From NCBI GenBank assembly GCA_002407935.1, contig DHPU01000058.1, positions 1 to 5,970 of the forward strand: a DNA stretch of 5,970 nt, in the 5' to 3' direction. The notes beneath the pieces are model-generated. The model saw nothing but the letters and a program-made list of their open reading frames with translations. It was not told where the DNA came from and searched no databases. Positions within the stretch are counted from its first letter, which is position 1, and each line of letters opens with the position of its first letter. Source of the DNA: Peptococcaceae bacterium UBA5356. GTDB lineage: Bacteria; Bacillota; Peptococcia; DRI-13; DTU073. Of this stretch, positions 1-5,949 are shown in pieces. The translations under genes and the position numbers were made by a program.

Positions 1-960
1 AATTGAAGATTTTCGTCATGCATTTAGGATTTCACGGTTTTTATGAAACGGATCTAGTTGAAAATGTACATCTGCATCTACAAGACCTCCCTTGATCCAG
101 CCTCCTCCGTCTCCATTTTGAATTCTAATTGTGATTTCATCGGTATCGAATTTTGCCGCGATAGCTCCCTCTTTTTTTCTCTGAAATTCCTTTGATTCTT
201 CAAAACCACATACCATTACCTTGTTCCTCAAGGCATAACGGTTTTTTCCTTTTAACTCCCAACCGTCATAGGCCACCGCCATTTTCATTTCGCACTTTCT
301 GCCTTTTTTCGGCCGATCTTTTCCCTGCATATTAATCCAGACTCCATCTGCTTCCTCAAACAATATTGGCGTAACGATATTGCCTCTGCCTTGATTGTCC
401 TTTGCCAATCGCGCATCCGCCTTTTCCCCTTCCGAAAGCCTTTTTCCCAGCTCCTGAATAACATTCCACGCTCCCCCATGGCTAATGGTCTGCCCAGTCA
501 TGCCGCTAACCTTAGCCGCTGTTTCTCGATAGGAGCAAACACTTGCGCTTTCGGCAACCCTTGTTACCAAACTCGCTGTTACCTTCCCAAATGTTTCAAG
601 CTTAAGTACCTGATCCAGCAGGTAGACATAGGCTTTTTCTTCATTTTCAAGCTCTGTTTCATACACTGTCCTGTTATAGGAAACCTCCCCCATCAGTGTT
701 TTTAAGGTTGTTGCCCGGGTTCCCTTATGGCGGTACTTTTTCTTATCCCGTGTCGCTTCAAGGTATTCATCAATTCGGATTAGAACCTGCTCCAACAAGT
801 TAGCCGCAATTTCACACCCAATTTTGAAAATCTCTTTCTCTAAAGCATTGAAGTCTAGTCCTTTTTCTGATAACATTTCTTTCATCATACAAACCTCCTG
901 AGTGTTTTTTGTCCAAATTAATATTACAGGTAAGTTTGTATGTAGGGAAGAGGGTTTTAC
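1..960 (-). mobile_element. ISLre2-family insertion sequence, partial (5' part; continues off the left edge)
   Basis: This stretch is the transposase-start side of an ISLre2-type element read on the minus strand. The support is the transposase described separately at 16-888. The outer end was not located exactly: it must lie between the ribosome site near 900 and the beginning of IS30-like sequence near 966-1009, so 960 is an estimate. The other end, and any target-site duplication, lie outside the window. Confidence 0.6.
16..888 (-). pseudogene. ISLre2 (UPF0236) family transposase, C-terminally truncated
   Basis: This is a DDE-type transposase of the ISLre2/UPF0236 family, which moves its own insertion sequence. 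The 290-residue product has the family's N-terminal region (an ALEKEIFKIG-like start and an RHKGTR motif near residue 55). It also has acidic residues in typical settings: EEADGVW (D181), GDGGGW (D260) and QLDPFHK close to the end. It starts at ATG 886-888, eight bases or fewer after AGGAGG at 894-899; a second ATG follows directly. Family members are usually about 450 residues or more, so the TGA at 16-18 removes roughly the last third, including the expected catalytic Glu. A one-base shift at that point would read on as HDENLQ to the window edge, so a frameshift is more likely than a natural end. The family call is firm; loss of function is inferred. Confidence 0.85.
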
Positions 961-977
961 TCTCTTCCTGTTTTTTT
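946..977 (+). terminator. Possible intrinsic terminator between the two insertion sequences
   Basis: GGAAGAG (946-952) and CTCTTCC (962-968) can pair as a 7-base stem with a 9-base loop. A run of seven T follows at 971-977. This is the form of a rho-independent terminator reading rightward. It would stop transcription entering the IS30 copy from the left. It overlaps the proposed IS30 left end, so the T-run may instead be part of the IS terminus. Confidence 0.4.
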
Positions 978-1008
978 ATTATCTTTGCCAATTAAAATTA
1001 TACTCTAA

Positions 1009-1959
1009 GGTGAAAGAGAACGCTATCAAATCGAAATATTACTAAAGGATAGAAAGAAGCCAACGGAGATAGCCTCAATACTGGGGAGGCATAGACGAAC
1101 CATAGAACGTGAAATTATCCGAGGAACAGTTAGACTGCTAAATAGTGACTTAACCTATTCAGAAAGATATTGTGCCGATGTAGGGCATAGTAAGTATGAG
1201 CAGGTGGCATCTAATAAAGGGGCAGGGCTAAAGATAGGTCACGACCATAAACTAGCTAATCATATAGAAAATAGAATAATTAAAGATAAGTATTCTCCGG
1301 ATGCAGTAATAGGGGAAATACGGGCGAAGGGCTTACAATTTGATACTACCATCTGCACAAAAACGCTTTACAGTTATATAGACAAAGGAGTGTTTGCCAA
1401 TATAAGCAACAGAGATCTATCGGTAAAATGTGATAAGAAAAAGCGGCAGTACCAAAAAGTGCGAATAGCCCACAAAAACCTAAAGGGGACTAGCATTGAA
1501 GAACGACCTTTACATATAGAGGACCGGGAAGAATACGGTCACTGGGAAATGGATTGTGTTGTAGGTAAACAGGGCGGAAGTGGGGCGACCTTATTGGTAC
1601 TAACGGAGAGAAGCCGCAGGAAAGAAATAATCCGTAAAATGCCCGATAAGACACAAGCCTCAGTAAAAAAGGAACTTGATAAATTAGAAAAAAAGCACGG
1701 TGAGAATTTTTCAAAGTACTTCAAAACGTTCACAGTAGATAATGGTCCTGAATTTTTAAACAGTACTGAGCTAGAAGCTTCTATCCTTGACCCTCAAAAG
1801 AAAAGACTTAATTTGTATTATGCTCATCCTTACAGTTCATGGGAGCGTGGCTCAAATGAAAACGCTAATAAGTTGATACGCCGCTTCATTCCCAAGGGGA
1901 CAGATATCGGTAAACTCAAGCACAAAGATATACAAAGGATAGAGCAGTGGTTTAATTAA
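1009..1959 (+). pseudogene. IS30-family transposase, broken at both ends
   Basis: A DDE transposase of the IS30 family; about 316 residues are readable. In order there is an N-terminal GERERYQIE segment leading into a helix-turn-helix (KPTEIASILGRHRRTIERE). A second DNA-binding region follows (KYSPDAVIGEI, then CTKTLYSYID). The integrase core has its catalytic residues intact: D in HWEMD (1552-1554), D in VDNGPEF (1738-1740) and E in SSWERGSNEN (1843-1845). The frame is open from 1009, directly after an in-frame TAA at 1006-1008, and contains no ATG, GTG or TTG until GTG at 1204. A start there would delete the helix-turn-helix, so the native start has probably been lost by an indel or nonsense change near 1000. 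At the other end the frame stops after QWFN. Relatives continue with a short NYPRK..GY-like tail, and dropping one T near 1957 extends the reading with NNKPPYKR. The product is probably inactive. Confidence 0.75.
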
Positions 1960-1993
1960 CAAACCACCATACAAAAGGATTTGGGTGTTGTGA

Positions 1994-2040
1994 GGGAATC
2001 AAGGGTCAAGATGAACTCGCTCCGCTCGCCCTTGATTCCC
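1994..2040. repeat. 12-base perfect inverted repeat (hairpin) behind the IS30 transposase
   Basis: GGGAATCAAGGG at 1994-2005 is the exact reverse complement of 2029-2040. The loop is 23 bases and contains the imperfect repeat CTCGCTCCGCTCG. Neither side is followed by a T-run, so it is not a standard terminator. It lies between the transposase stop and the proposed right end, so it may belong to the element itself. Confidence 0.7.
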
Positions 2041-2086
2041 ATCCGAGATTTTCCCGGTAAAAAACTATATAGTGCAAAACAGGATA

Positions 2087-2179
2087 TTTTTTACACCACA
2101 ATTCAAACAATTGATTACACATAGTTTCAAAAGCTTGTGTTGGTACCTCATTATAAGTTTGAAGATGTTGCCAGTTCAT
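2087..2179 (-). pseudogene. 5' fragment of an unrecognised gene downstream of the toxin, cut by IS30
   Basis: This is about 31 codons of a gene start, reading MNWQHLQTYNEVPTQAFE and then MCNQLFELWCKK. Three ATG codons in a row lie at 2177-2185. The Shine-Dalgarno-like GGGGTGAG just upstream (2186-2193) is best spaced for the last of them (2179). The frame continues nominally to a TGA at 2006-2008, but after residue 31 it runs through the IS30 end and the hairpin and no longer looks like protein. The start lies 13 to 19 bases beyond the toxin stop, so it was probably the third gene of the toxin-antitoxin operon. From memory, similar openings (W..L.TYN..P..AFE.LCNQLFE.W) occur on large proteins in accessory or defence regions, some with a nuclease-like motif soon after. 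That function cannot be shown here, because the rest is missing. Confidence 0.5.
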
Positions 2180-2198
2180 CATCATCTCACCCCTTTTA

Positions 2199-2516
2199 CT
2201 ATCGCACCAGCCACCTATAACTTTGCCTGCAATCCACAATATAATCAACGTACACCGTCTGGTTTTTGATCTGATACAAAATCAGATACCATTTTTCCAC
2301 GAACATTTTGTGATATTTATTCGGTGGAATAAATTCAGCCTCCAAAAATGGAAAACGTTTTGCCATTTGATTAAGGGAGCGAATGGCATCCATTAAGTTT
2401 TTTTTTACTTTCCGAGCAGCGGTGGGACTTTTCTGAGTCAGAAACTGAACATGGCCCGCCAGCATCTGACGGGCACGATCCGAAACAATAACTTTATATT
2501 GAGGTTTATTTTTCAT
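2199..2516 (-). CDS. RelE/ParE-family toxin of a type II toxin-antitoxin system
   Basis: A 105-residue protein of the RelE/ParE superfamily, in which members either cleave mRNA on the ribosome or poison DNA gyrase. Features seen are a first strand YKVIVSDRARQML, a two-helix hairpin (HVQFLTQ through VKKNLMDAIRSL), and a C-terminal sheet with KMFVEKWYLILYQI and VYVDYIVDCRQSYRWL. The layout and length are typical. The ATG at 2514-2516 is preferred because GAGGTGG lies five bases upstream. An in-frame start at 2603 would add 29 residues that only read the antitoxin gene in another frame. The start overlaps the antitoxin's last 11 bases, so translation is probably coupled. The sequence does not settle whether it acts on mRNA or gyrase; a RelE/YoeB-type ribonuclease is the default guess because the partner is Phd/YefM-like. 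Confidence 0.85.
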   Translation of the reverse strand: MKNKPQYKVIVSDRARQMLAGHVQFLTQKSPTAARKVKKNLMDAIRSLNQMAKRFPFLEAEFIPPNKYHKMFVEKWYLILYQIKNQTVYVDYIVDCRQSYRWLVR

Positions 2517-2784
2517 GTTCCACCTCATTAATGATACTTTCCAGATATATGTCCAGTTCATCTGGTGTGCTCCCGCTACGACCAGCCAGACGGTCTTCCT
2601 CAACTGCCAACAATTCTTCCCTCAGCTGTAGCATTTTTTCACGGCGCTTAAACGCCTCTATATCCATAACCACTAAATCGCCTTCGCCGTTTTTGGTAAG
2701 ATAAACAGGTTCACCAGATGATTTGCACAAAGCCGCGATTTCATTATAGTTTTGTCGAATACTTGCGGATGGTTTAATCTGCAT
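2506..2784 (-). CDS. Phd/YefM-family antitoxin
   Basis: A 92-residue antitoxin that would bind and neutralise the RelE/ParE toxin encoded just downstream, and bind DNA to repress its own operon. The N-terminal half has the Phd/YefM fold signature: MQIKPSASIRQNYNEI, then GEPVYLTKNGEGDLVVMDIEAF (residues about 1-47). The second half (about 48-92) is charged and helical, including LREELLAVEEDRLAG, as expected for the toxin-binding arm. ATG at 2782-2784 follows GAGGAG by about eight bases. The gene ends 11 bases inside the toxin gene. An operator-like TTGATATCAT overlaps the start codon, and a second copy lies in the promoter. The family call is secure; pairing with the toxin is inferred from the overlap. 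Confidence 0.9.
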   Translation of the reverse strand: MQIKPSASIRQNYNEIAALCKSSGEPVYLTKNGEGDLVVMDIEAFKRREKMLQLREELLAVEEDRLAGRSGSTPDELDIYLESIINEVEHEK

Positions 2785-2850
2785 GATATCAACTCCTCGT
2801 CTATAGCAATATTCTAATCATATTATACCTTTTTTGTGCTATGATATCAA
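2783..2850 (-). promoter_or_regulatory. Promoter of the toxin-antitoxin operon with paired operator-like sites
   Basis: On the minus strand, TTGATA (2845-2850) and TATAAT (2822-2827) are spaced by exactly 17 bases, a near-consensus sigma-A promoter. The 10-base string TTGATATCAT, with palindromic core TGATATCA, covers the -35 (2841-2850). It recurs exactly at 2783-2792, between the ribosome site and the antitoxin start codon. Two copies bracketing the transcription start fit binding by an antitoxin or antitoxin-toxin complex. Binding is inferred; the repeats and hexamers are seen. Confidence 0.7.
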
Positions 2851-2986
2851 TCAATAATTTTACTATCTTTCCTATTCCTGTGGGTTCTGTAACGTCACTT
2901 TAATTTTCAAATAATCATTATAATTCTTTCCGTGCTCAAAATAGACCAGATTACTCATCCGCCATAGATAGTAACTTATCAAACTT

Positions 2987-3064
2987 AATTGAAAAGTTAA
3001 ATTCCACCCCTGTTTTGTCTCAAGTGGAAATTACTTTTGCAAACTGGAATTTAACTTTTCAATT
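2987..3064. mobile_element. 78-base element with perfect 20-base inverted repeats (MITE or fused IS ends)
   Basis: The 20 bases at 2987-3006 (AATTGAAAAG followed by TTAAATTCCA) are the exact reverse complement of 3045-3064. The interior of 38 bases holds a third, diverged copy of the same motif (GTGGAAATTACTTTTGCAA, about 3024-3040). Repeated copies of one short motif near a terminus are a known trait of IS21-family ends, and the outer bases (AATTGACCCTGTA) resemble such ends from memory. The simplest reading is a small non-autonomous element or a remnant with two IS ends joined. It lies 22 bases past the transporter stop, so its hairpin could also affect that transcript, but there is no T-run. 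The stretch 2852-2986 beside it holds no convincing gene. Confidence 0.6.
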
Positions 3065-3086
3065 GACCCTGTAGCATCCGATCCTC

Positions 3087-4253
3087 TTAAACATAAAACC
3101 GGTCAATGGTGATCACCGCATATAAACTTTGCTCTTTTTCTTTTATTTTCTGAGTGATCTCCTCAATTACCTGCGGGTCCTTCTTGGGACACTGATAAGG
3201 AATGACTATATCAAAAATCAGGTTAGTATGGGTGACCCCTTTGACTACCCGAAAATCATGCATAGATAAAGAAGCATCAATCTCCGAAACGATCTTTGCC
3301 GTCATATCCCGCAATCTTAATACAGCAGGGTCGTCCATCGTAAGCGGATCCATGTGAATTACCAAATGAATATCCAAATCCCGCGCAATCTCCCGCTCAA
3401 TATTGTCAATCAAATCATGGCTTTCTAAAATATCCCTGCGAGCATCCACCTCCACGTGGACGGAAACAAACGAACGCCGCGGCCCATAGCTGTGAATGAC
3501 CAGATCATGAATTCCCAGCACTCCCTCATATTTTCGAATATACTCTTCAAGCTGATGGACTAGCTCCTCGGAAGGCTTTTGTCCTAACAAAGTATCCAAC
3601 ATTTCCTTCAAGATATTTATACCGGAAAACATAATCAAGAGCGAGACGGCAACACCCATATACCCATCCAGCTGAAAGCCCAGCAATGGGCTGATAATCG
3701 TAGAAAGCAAAACAGAGGAAGTAGCCAGCACATCGGAAAGGCTGTCGGCAGCTGTGGCCTTCATCATTGAAGAATCAAGGCGTTTGCCTAAATTCTGATT
3801 AAATTTATACAGCCAGAGCTTGGCACCAATAGAAAACAACAGCACCCCCACCGTAAGAAGGCTAAAACTAATTACATCAGGATGCAGAATTTTGCCAAAG
3901 GATGTTTTGAGTAATTCCAGCCCAAGTAAGAGAATAAAAAGTCCAACTACCAAAGAAGCAAGATATTCGATCCGTTCATGGCCAAAGGGATGCTGCTTAT
4001 CCGCCGGTTTACCGGATATTTTAAAGCTCACCAGCGAAATTACAGATGAACCCGCGTCCGAAAGATTATTCACGGCATCAGCCGTTATCGCCACACTATG
4101 AAACACCCTGCCGGTCACAAACTTAATGACAAAAAGCAATACATTAACAAAAATGCCCACGAAACTGCTCATTTTCCCATACTGGACACGTACCTGGGTA
4201 TTTTGCAGATCGTGATGATTTTTCACAAAATGTTTTGCTAAAAAATCTCCCAT
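3087..4253 (-). CDS. Cation diffusion facilitator transporter, manganese-type metal site
   Basis: A 388-residue membrane exporter of the CDF family, which expels divalent metal ions from the cytoplasm in exchange for protons. Six membrane helices fall roughly between residues 30 and 215. The transport site reads N62-x-x-x-D66 in helix 2 (AVNNLSDAG) and D170-x-x-x-D174 in helix 5 (ADSLSDVLATS). Zinc exporters such as FieF have D-D/H-D here, whereas N-D/D-D is characteristic of manganese CDFs such as MntE, so Mn2+ (possibly Fe2+) is the likely substrate. The family motif HPFGHERIEY is at 88-97. A cytoplasmic domain follows from about 225. The protein is some 80-90 residues longer than the usual 300; the extra C-terminal part (about 305-388, from DDPAVLRLRD) looks like a second copy of the alpha/beta dimerisation fold. 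ATG 4251-4253 has AAAGGGG about nine bases upstream. It is divergent from the MEMO-AMMECR1 gene. Confidence 0.9.
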   Translation of the reverse strand: MGDFLAKHFVKNHHDLQNTQVRVQYGKMSSFVGIFVNVLLFVIKFVTGRVFHSVAITADAVNNLSDAGSSVISLVSFKISGKPADKQHPFGHERIEYLASLVVGLFILLLGLELLKTSFGKILHPDVISFSLLTVGVLLFSIGAKLWLYKFNQNLGKRLDSSMMKATAADSLSDVLATSSVLLSTIISPLLGFQLDGYMGVAVSLLIMFSGINILKEMLDTLLGQKPSEELVHQLEEYIRKYEGVLGIHDLVIHSYGPRRSFVSVHVEVDARRDILESHDLIDNIEREIARDLDIHLVIHMDPLTMDDPAVLRLRDMTAKIVSEIDASLSMHDFRVVKGVTHTNLIFDIVIPYQCPKKDPQVIEEITQKIKEKEQSLYAVITIDRFYV

Positions 4254-4277
4254 GCTTCTTACCCCTTTCCTAACCCT

Positions 4278-4292
4278 TTACTGTAGTACCTT
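4278..4292. promoter_or_regulatory. Short inverted repeat in the divergent intergenic region
   Basis: ACCTTC and GAAGGT are separated by CCA, giving a perfect 6-base palindrome arm pair. It lies 25 bases upstream of the transporter start, within its likely leader. It could be an operator or a small leader hairpin. It does not resemble the MntR or Fur consensus as I know them, so the regulator is unknown. Confidence 0.35.
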
Positions 4293-4328
4293 CCCAGAAG
4301 GTTTATCACATCAGTATCTTACCACAAG

Positions 4329-4357
4329 TTTATTCTCCAGAAAACATGAGCTATAAT
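4329..4357 (+). promoter_or_regulatory. Probable promoter for the MEMO-AMMECR1 gene
   Basis: A perfect -10 TATAAT lies at 4352-4357, about 43 bases before the start codon. The best -35 at 17-base spacing, TTTATT (4329-4334), matches the consensus at only three positions. The surrounding 4340-4385 stretch is very A/T-rich. The -10 is seen; use as a promoter is inferred. Confidence 0.4.
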
Positions 4358-4399
4358 TAAGAATAAATATAAATATAGTAAAATAAGGACGGTGTTTTG

Positions 4400-5935
4400 A
4401 TGGAAACGAAAAAAAATAGGCACGGTGGTAATCTTTGTGGTCACATTTGCGCGGGTTTTCTCCTGCCCCACCCCCCGGTAATCGTTCCGGAGGTAGGTAA
4501 GGGTCAAGAGGCAGCAGCAACCCAAACCATCTCCGCCTTAAAAACAGTTGCCCAAAAAATAGACAACCTGCGTCCCGACACGGTCGTATTGCTTTCTCCC
4601 CATGCCCCCATGTTCAGCGACTTTATCTTCATGTATAACAGTCCTGTTTTAGAGGGGGATTTAAAACGGTTCGGCTCCAACTGCAACGTCTCTTTTCCGC
4701 AGGATACAGCCTTACTGGCGGAAATCGAACAGTTGATGAAAGCCGCCAGGCTCCCCGGCGGCAGATTAGACAGTGACACCATGCGCCAGAACGGGCTGGA
4801 AAATACACTTGACCACGGCACTGTTGTACCGCTGTACTACTTAAGCTCCGTTTATAAAGACTTTCCGCTTGTAGCCATGGCTCCTTCTGCCCTAGATCTG
4901 CAGCATCTTTACCAATTAGGACAAGTTATCAAGCAGGCAGCCATAAACCTCGGTAAAAGAATCGTGATCGTAGCCAGCGGCGATCTGTCCCACCGGGTTA
5001 ATGAAGAAAGCCCTTATGGTGCTTGCCCCGAAGGGGCTGCTTTTGACGAGCTGATCGTAGAAAAACTAAGGCAAGGAAACATCCCCGCCTTATTTAGCAT
5101 TGACCATAACGTGCGAAAAAAAGCAGCAGAATGTGGTTACCGCTCCCTCATCGTGCTGCTTGGAGCTATGGACGGGCAAAGCCCTCAGCCACAGGTATTA
5201 TCTTATGAAGCCCCCTTCGGCATCGGCTATTGCGTTGCCAAGTTCCTACCCGAAAAACTTGCGACTCGCGAACAAGAAGATGGAGAAGATGAAAAAAATG
5301 AAGCCCACTGCCCCCTTGACCATCTAAGTAGGGAACTGGCGGAGAAAAGACGAACAAGCAGTATTTATGTACAACTGGCCAGACAAACTTTAGAGGAATA
5401 TGTCCAAAATGGCCGAATCAAGCCTCTGAAAAAAGAGGATTGGCTCCGGGAAAATCTGCAGATCGACAACGCCGAAACTAAAGATGCTGATATTATCGTT
5501 GGAAACAATGTGCAGAGCTTATGGACGGAAAGAGCCGGTGCCTTTGTTTCGCTGAAAAAATTTGGTGAACTACGAGGCTGCATCGGGACAACCGCTCCTA
5601 CCACCGCTTGCCTTGCAGAAGAAATCCGACGAAATGCGATCAGTGCCGGAACCCAGGATCCGCGTTTTTCCCCGGTCACTGCGGATGAATTACCTTTTTT
5701 GGAATACAGCGTCGATGTACTGGGTAAACCGCTACCCGTGCAAAGCAAGACCGAACTCGACCCGAAAAAATATGGGGTCATTGTCAGTAAAGGCGGGCGC
5801 AGAGGCCTTTTACTGCCGGATCTCGAAGGGGTAGACACCGTGGAAGAACAGCTGGATATTGCCTGCCAAAAAGCCGGAATCGACCCCTATGATACATACG
5901 AAATCAGCAAATTCACCGTGACCCGTTATCATTAA
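4400..5935 (+). CDS. MEMO/LigB-like and AMMECR1 fusion protein (AmmeMemoRadiSam system protein A/B)
   Basis: A 511-residue, apparently soluble protein joining two domains. Residues about 15-280 form a MEMO/LigB-like domain related to class III extradiol dioxygenases: GFLLPHPPVIVPE (H24), LLSPHAP (H68), LDHGTVVPL (D138, H139), ASGDLSHR (H198) and SYEAPFGIGY (E270). H24, H68 and E270 match the His-His-Glu iron ligands of LigB by position, and H198 its catalytic His. After a charged linker (about 281-315), residues about 320-511 are an AMMECR1 domain with the hallmark LRGCIG at 391-396 and DPRFSPV. The two domains often occur with a radical SAM enzyme in AmmeMemoRadiSam loci; their reaction is not established. 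The ATG at 4400 is chosen, with AAGGA (4385-4389) ten bases upstream. TTG at 4397 is in frame and better spaced, so one extra residue is possible. The gene seems more GC-rich than the insertion sequences to the left, consistent with resident DNA. Confidence 0.88.
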   Translation: METKKNRHGGNLCGHICAGFLLPHPPVIVPEVGKGQEAAATQTISALKTVAQKIDNLRPDTVVLLSPHAPMFSDFIFMYNSPVLEGDLKRFGSNCNVSFPQDTALLAEIEQLMKAARLPGGRLDSDTMRQNGLENTLDHGTVVPLYYLSSVYKDFPLVAMAPSALDLQHLYQLGQVIKQAAINLGKRIVIVASGDLSHRVNEESPYGACPEGAAFDELIVEKLRQGNIPALFSIDHNVRKKAAECGYRSLIVLLGAMDGQSPQPQVLSYEAPFGIGYCVAKFLPEKLATREQEDGEDEKNEAHCPLDHLSRELAEKRRTSSIYVQLARQTLEEYVQNGRIKPLKKEDWLRENLQIDNAETKDADIIVGNNVQSLWTERAGAFVSLKKFGELRGCIGTTAPTTACLAEEIRRNAISAGTQDPRFSPVTADELPFLEYSVDVLGKPLPVQSKTELDPKKYGVIVSKGGRRGLLLPDLEGVDTVEEQLDIACQKAGIDPYDTYEISKFTVTRYH

Positions 5936-5949
5936 AACCGGAATATACT

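Larger units (their letters stand above)
966..2084 (+). mobile_element. IS30-family insertion sequence, degenerate
   Basis: An IS30-type element of about 1.1 kb, a normal size for the family, built around the transposase at 1009-1959. The proposed ends rest on a 9-base inverted match: TCCTGTTTT at 966-974 and its reverse complement at 2076-2084. Beyond these nine bases the two ends match poorly and the string is T-rich, so chance is possible. The right end fits well with the point where the reading frame of a minus-strand gene (2087-2185) stops making sense. No matching target duplication is seen: TCT precedes the left end and TAT follows the right end. This suggests later rearrangement, or that an end is misplaced. 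Confidence 0.5.

Noticed and set aside
391..705. Plus-strand open frame of 104 codons
   Set aside because: It is antisense to the well-supported ISLre2 transposase, has no family resemblance and no ribosome site.
1994..2040. Hairpin as a rho-independent terminator
   Set aside because: The stem is strong but no T-run follows on either strand and the loop is long.
2072..2269. Plus-strand open frame of 65 codons
   Set aside because: It is antisense to the toxin end and the interrupted gene, and starts inside the IS30 end; no protein features.
2517..2603. N-terminal extension of the toxin
   Set aside because: It overlaps the antitoxin gene in another frame. The internal ATG at 2516 has a good ribosome site and gives the normal family length.
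4311..4525. Minus-strand frames of 68-69 codons spanning the divergent region
   Set aside because: They overlap the start of the MEMO-AMMECR1 gene and its promoter, and their composition looks random.
5292..5298. Run of seven A in the linker of the fusion gene as a programmed slippage site
   Set aside because: The normal frame continues cleanly into the AMMECR1 domain, so no shift is needed.
5365..5838. Minus-strand open frame of 157 codons
   Set aside because: It is antisense to the AMMECR1 domain, with Ser/Pro/Arg-rich composition typical of a shadow frame.
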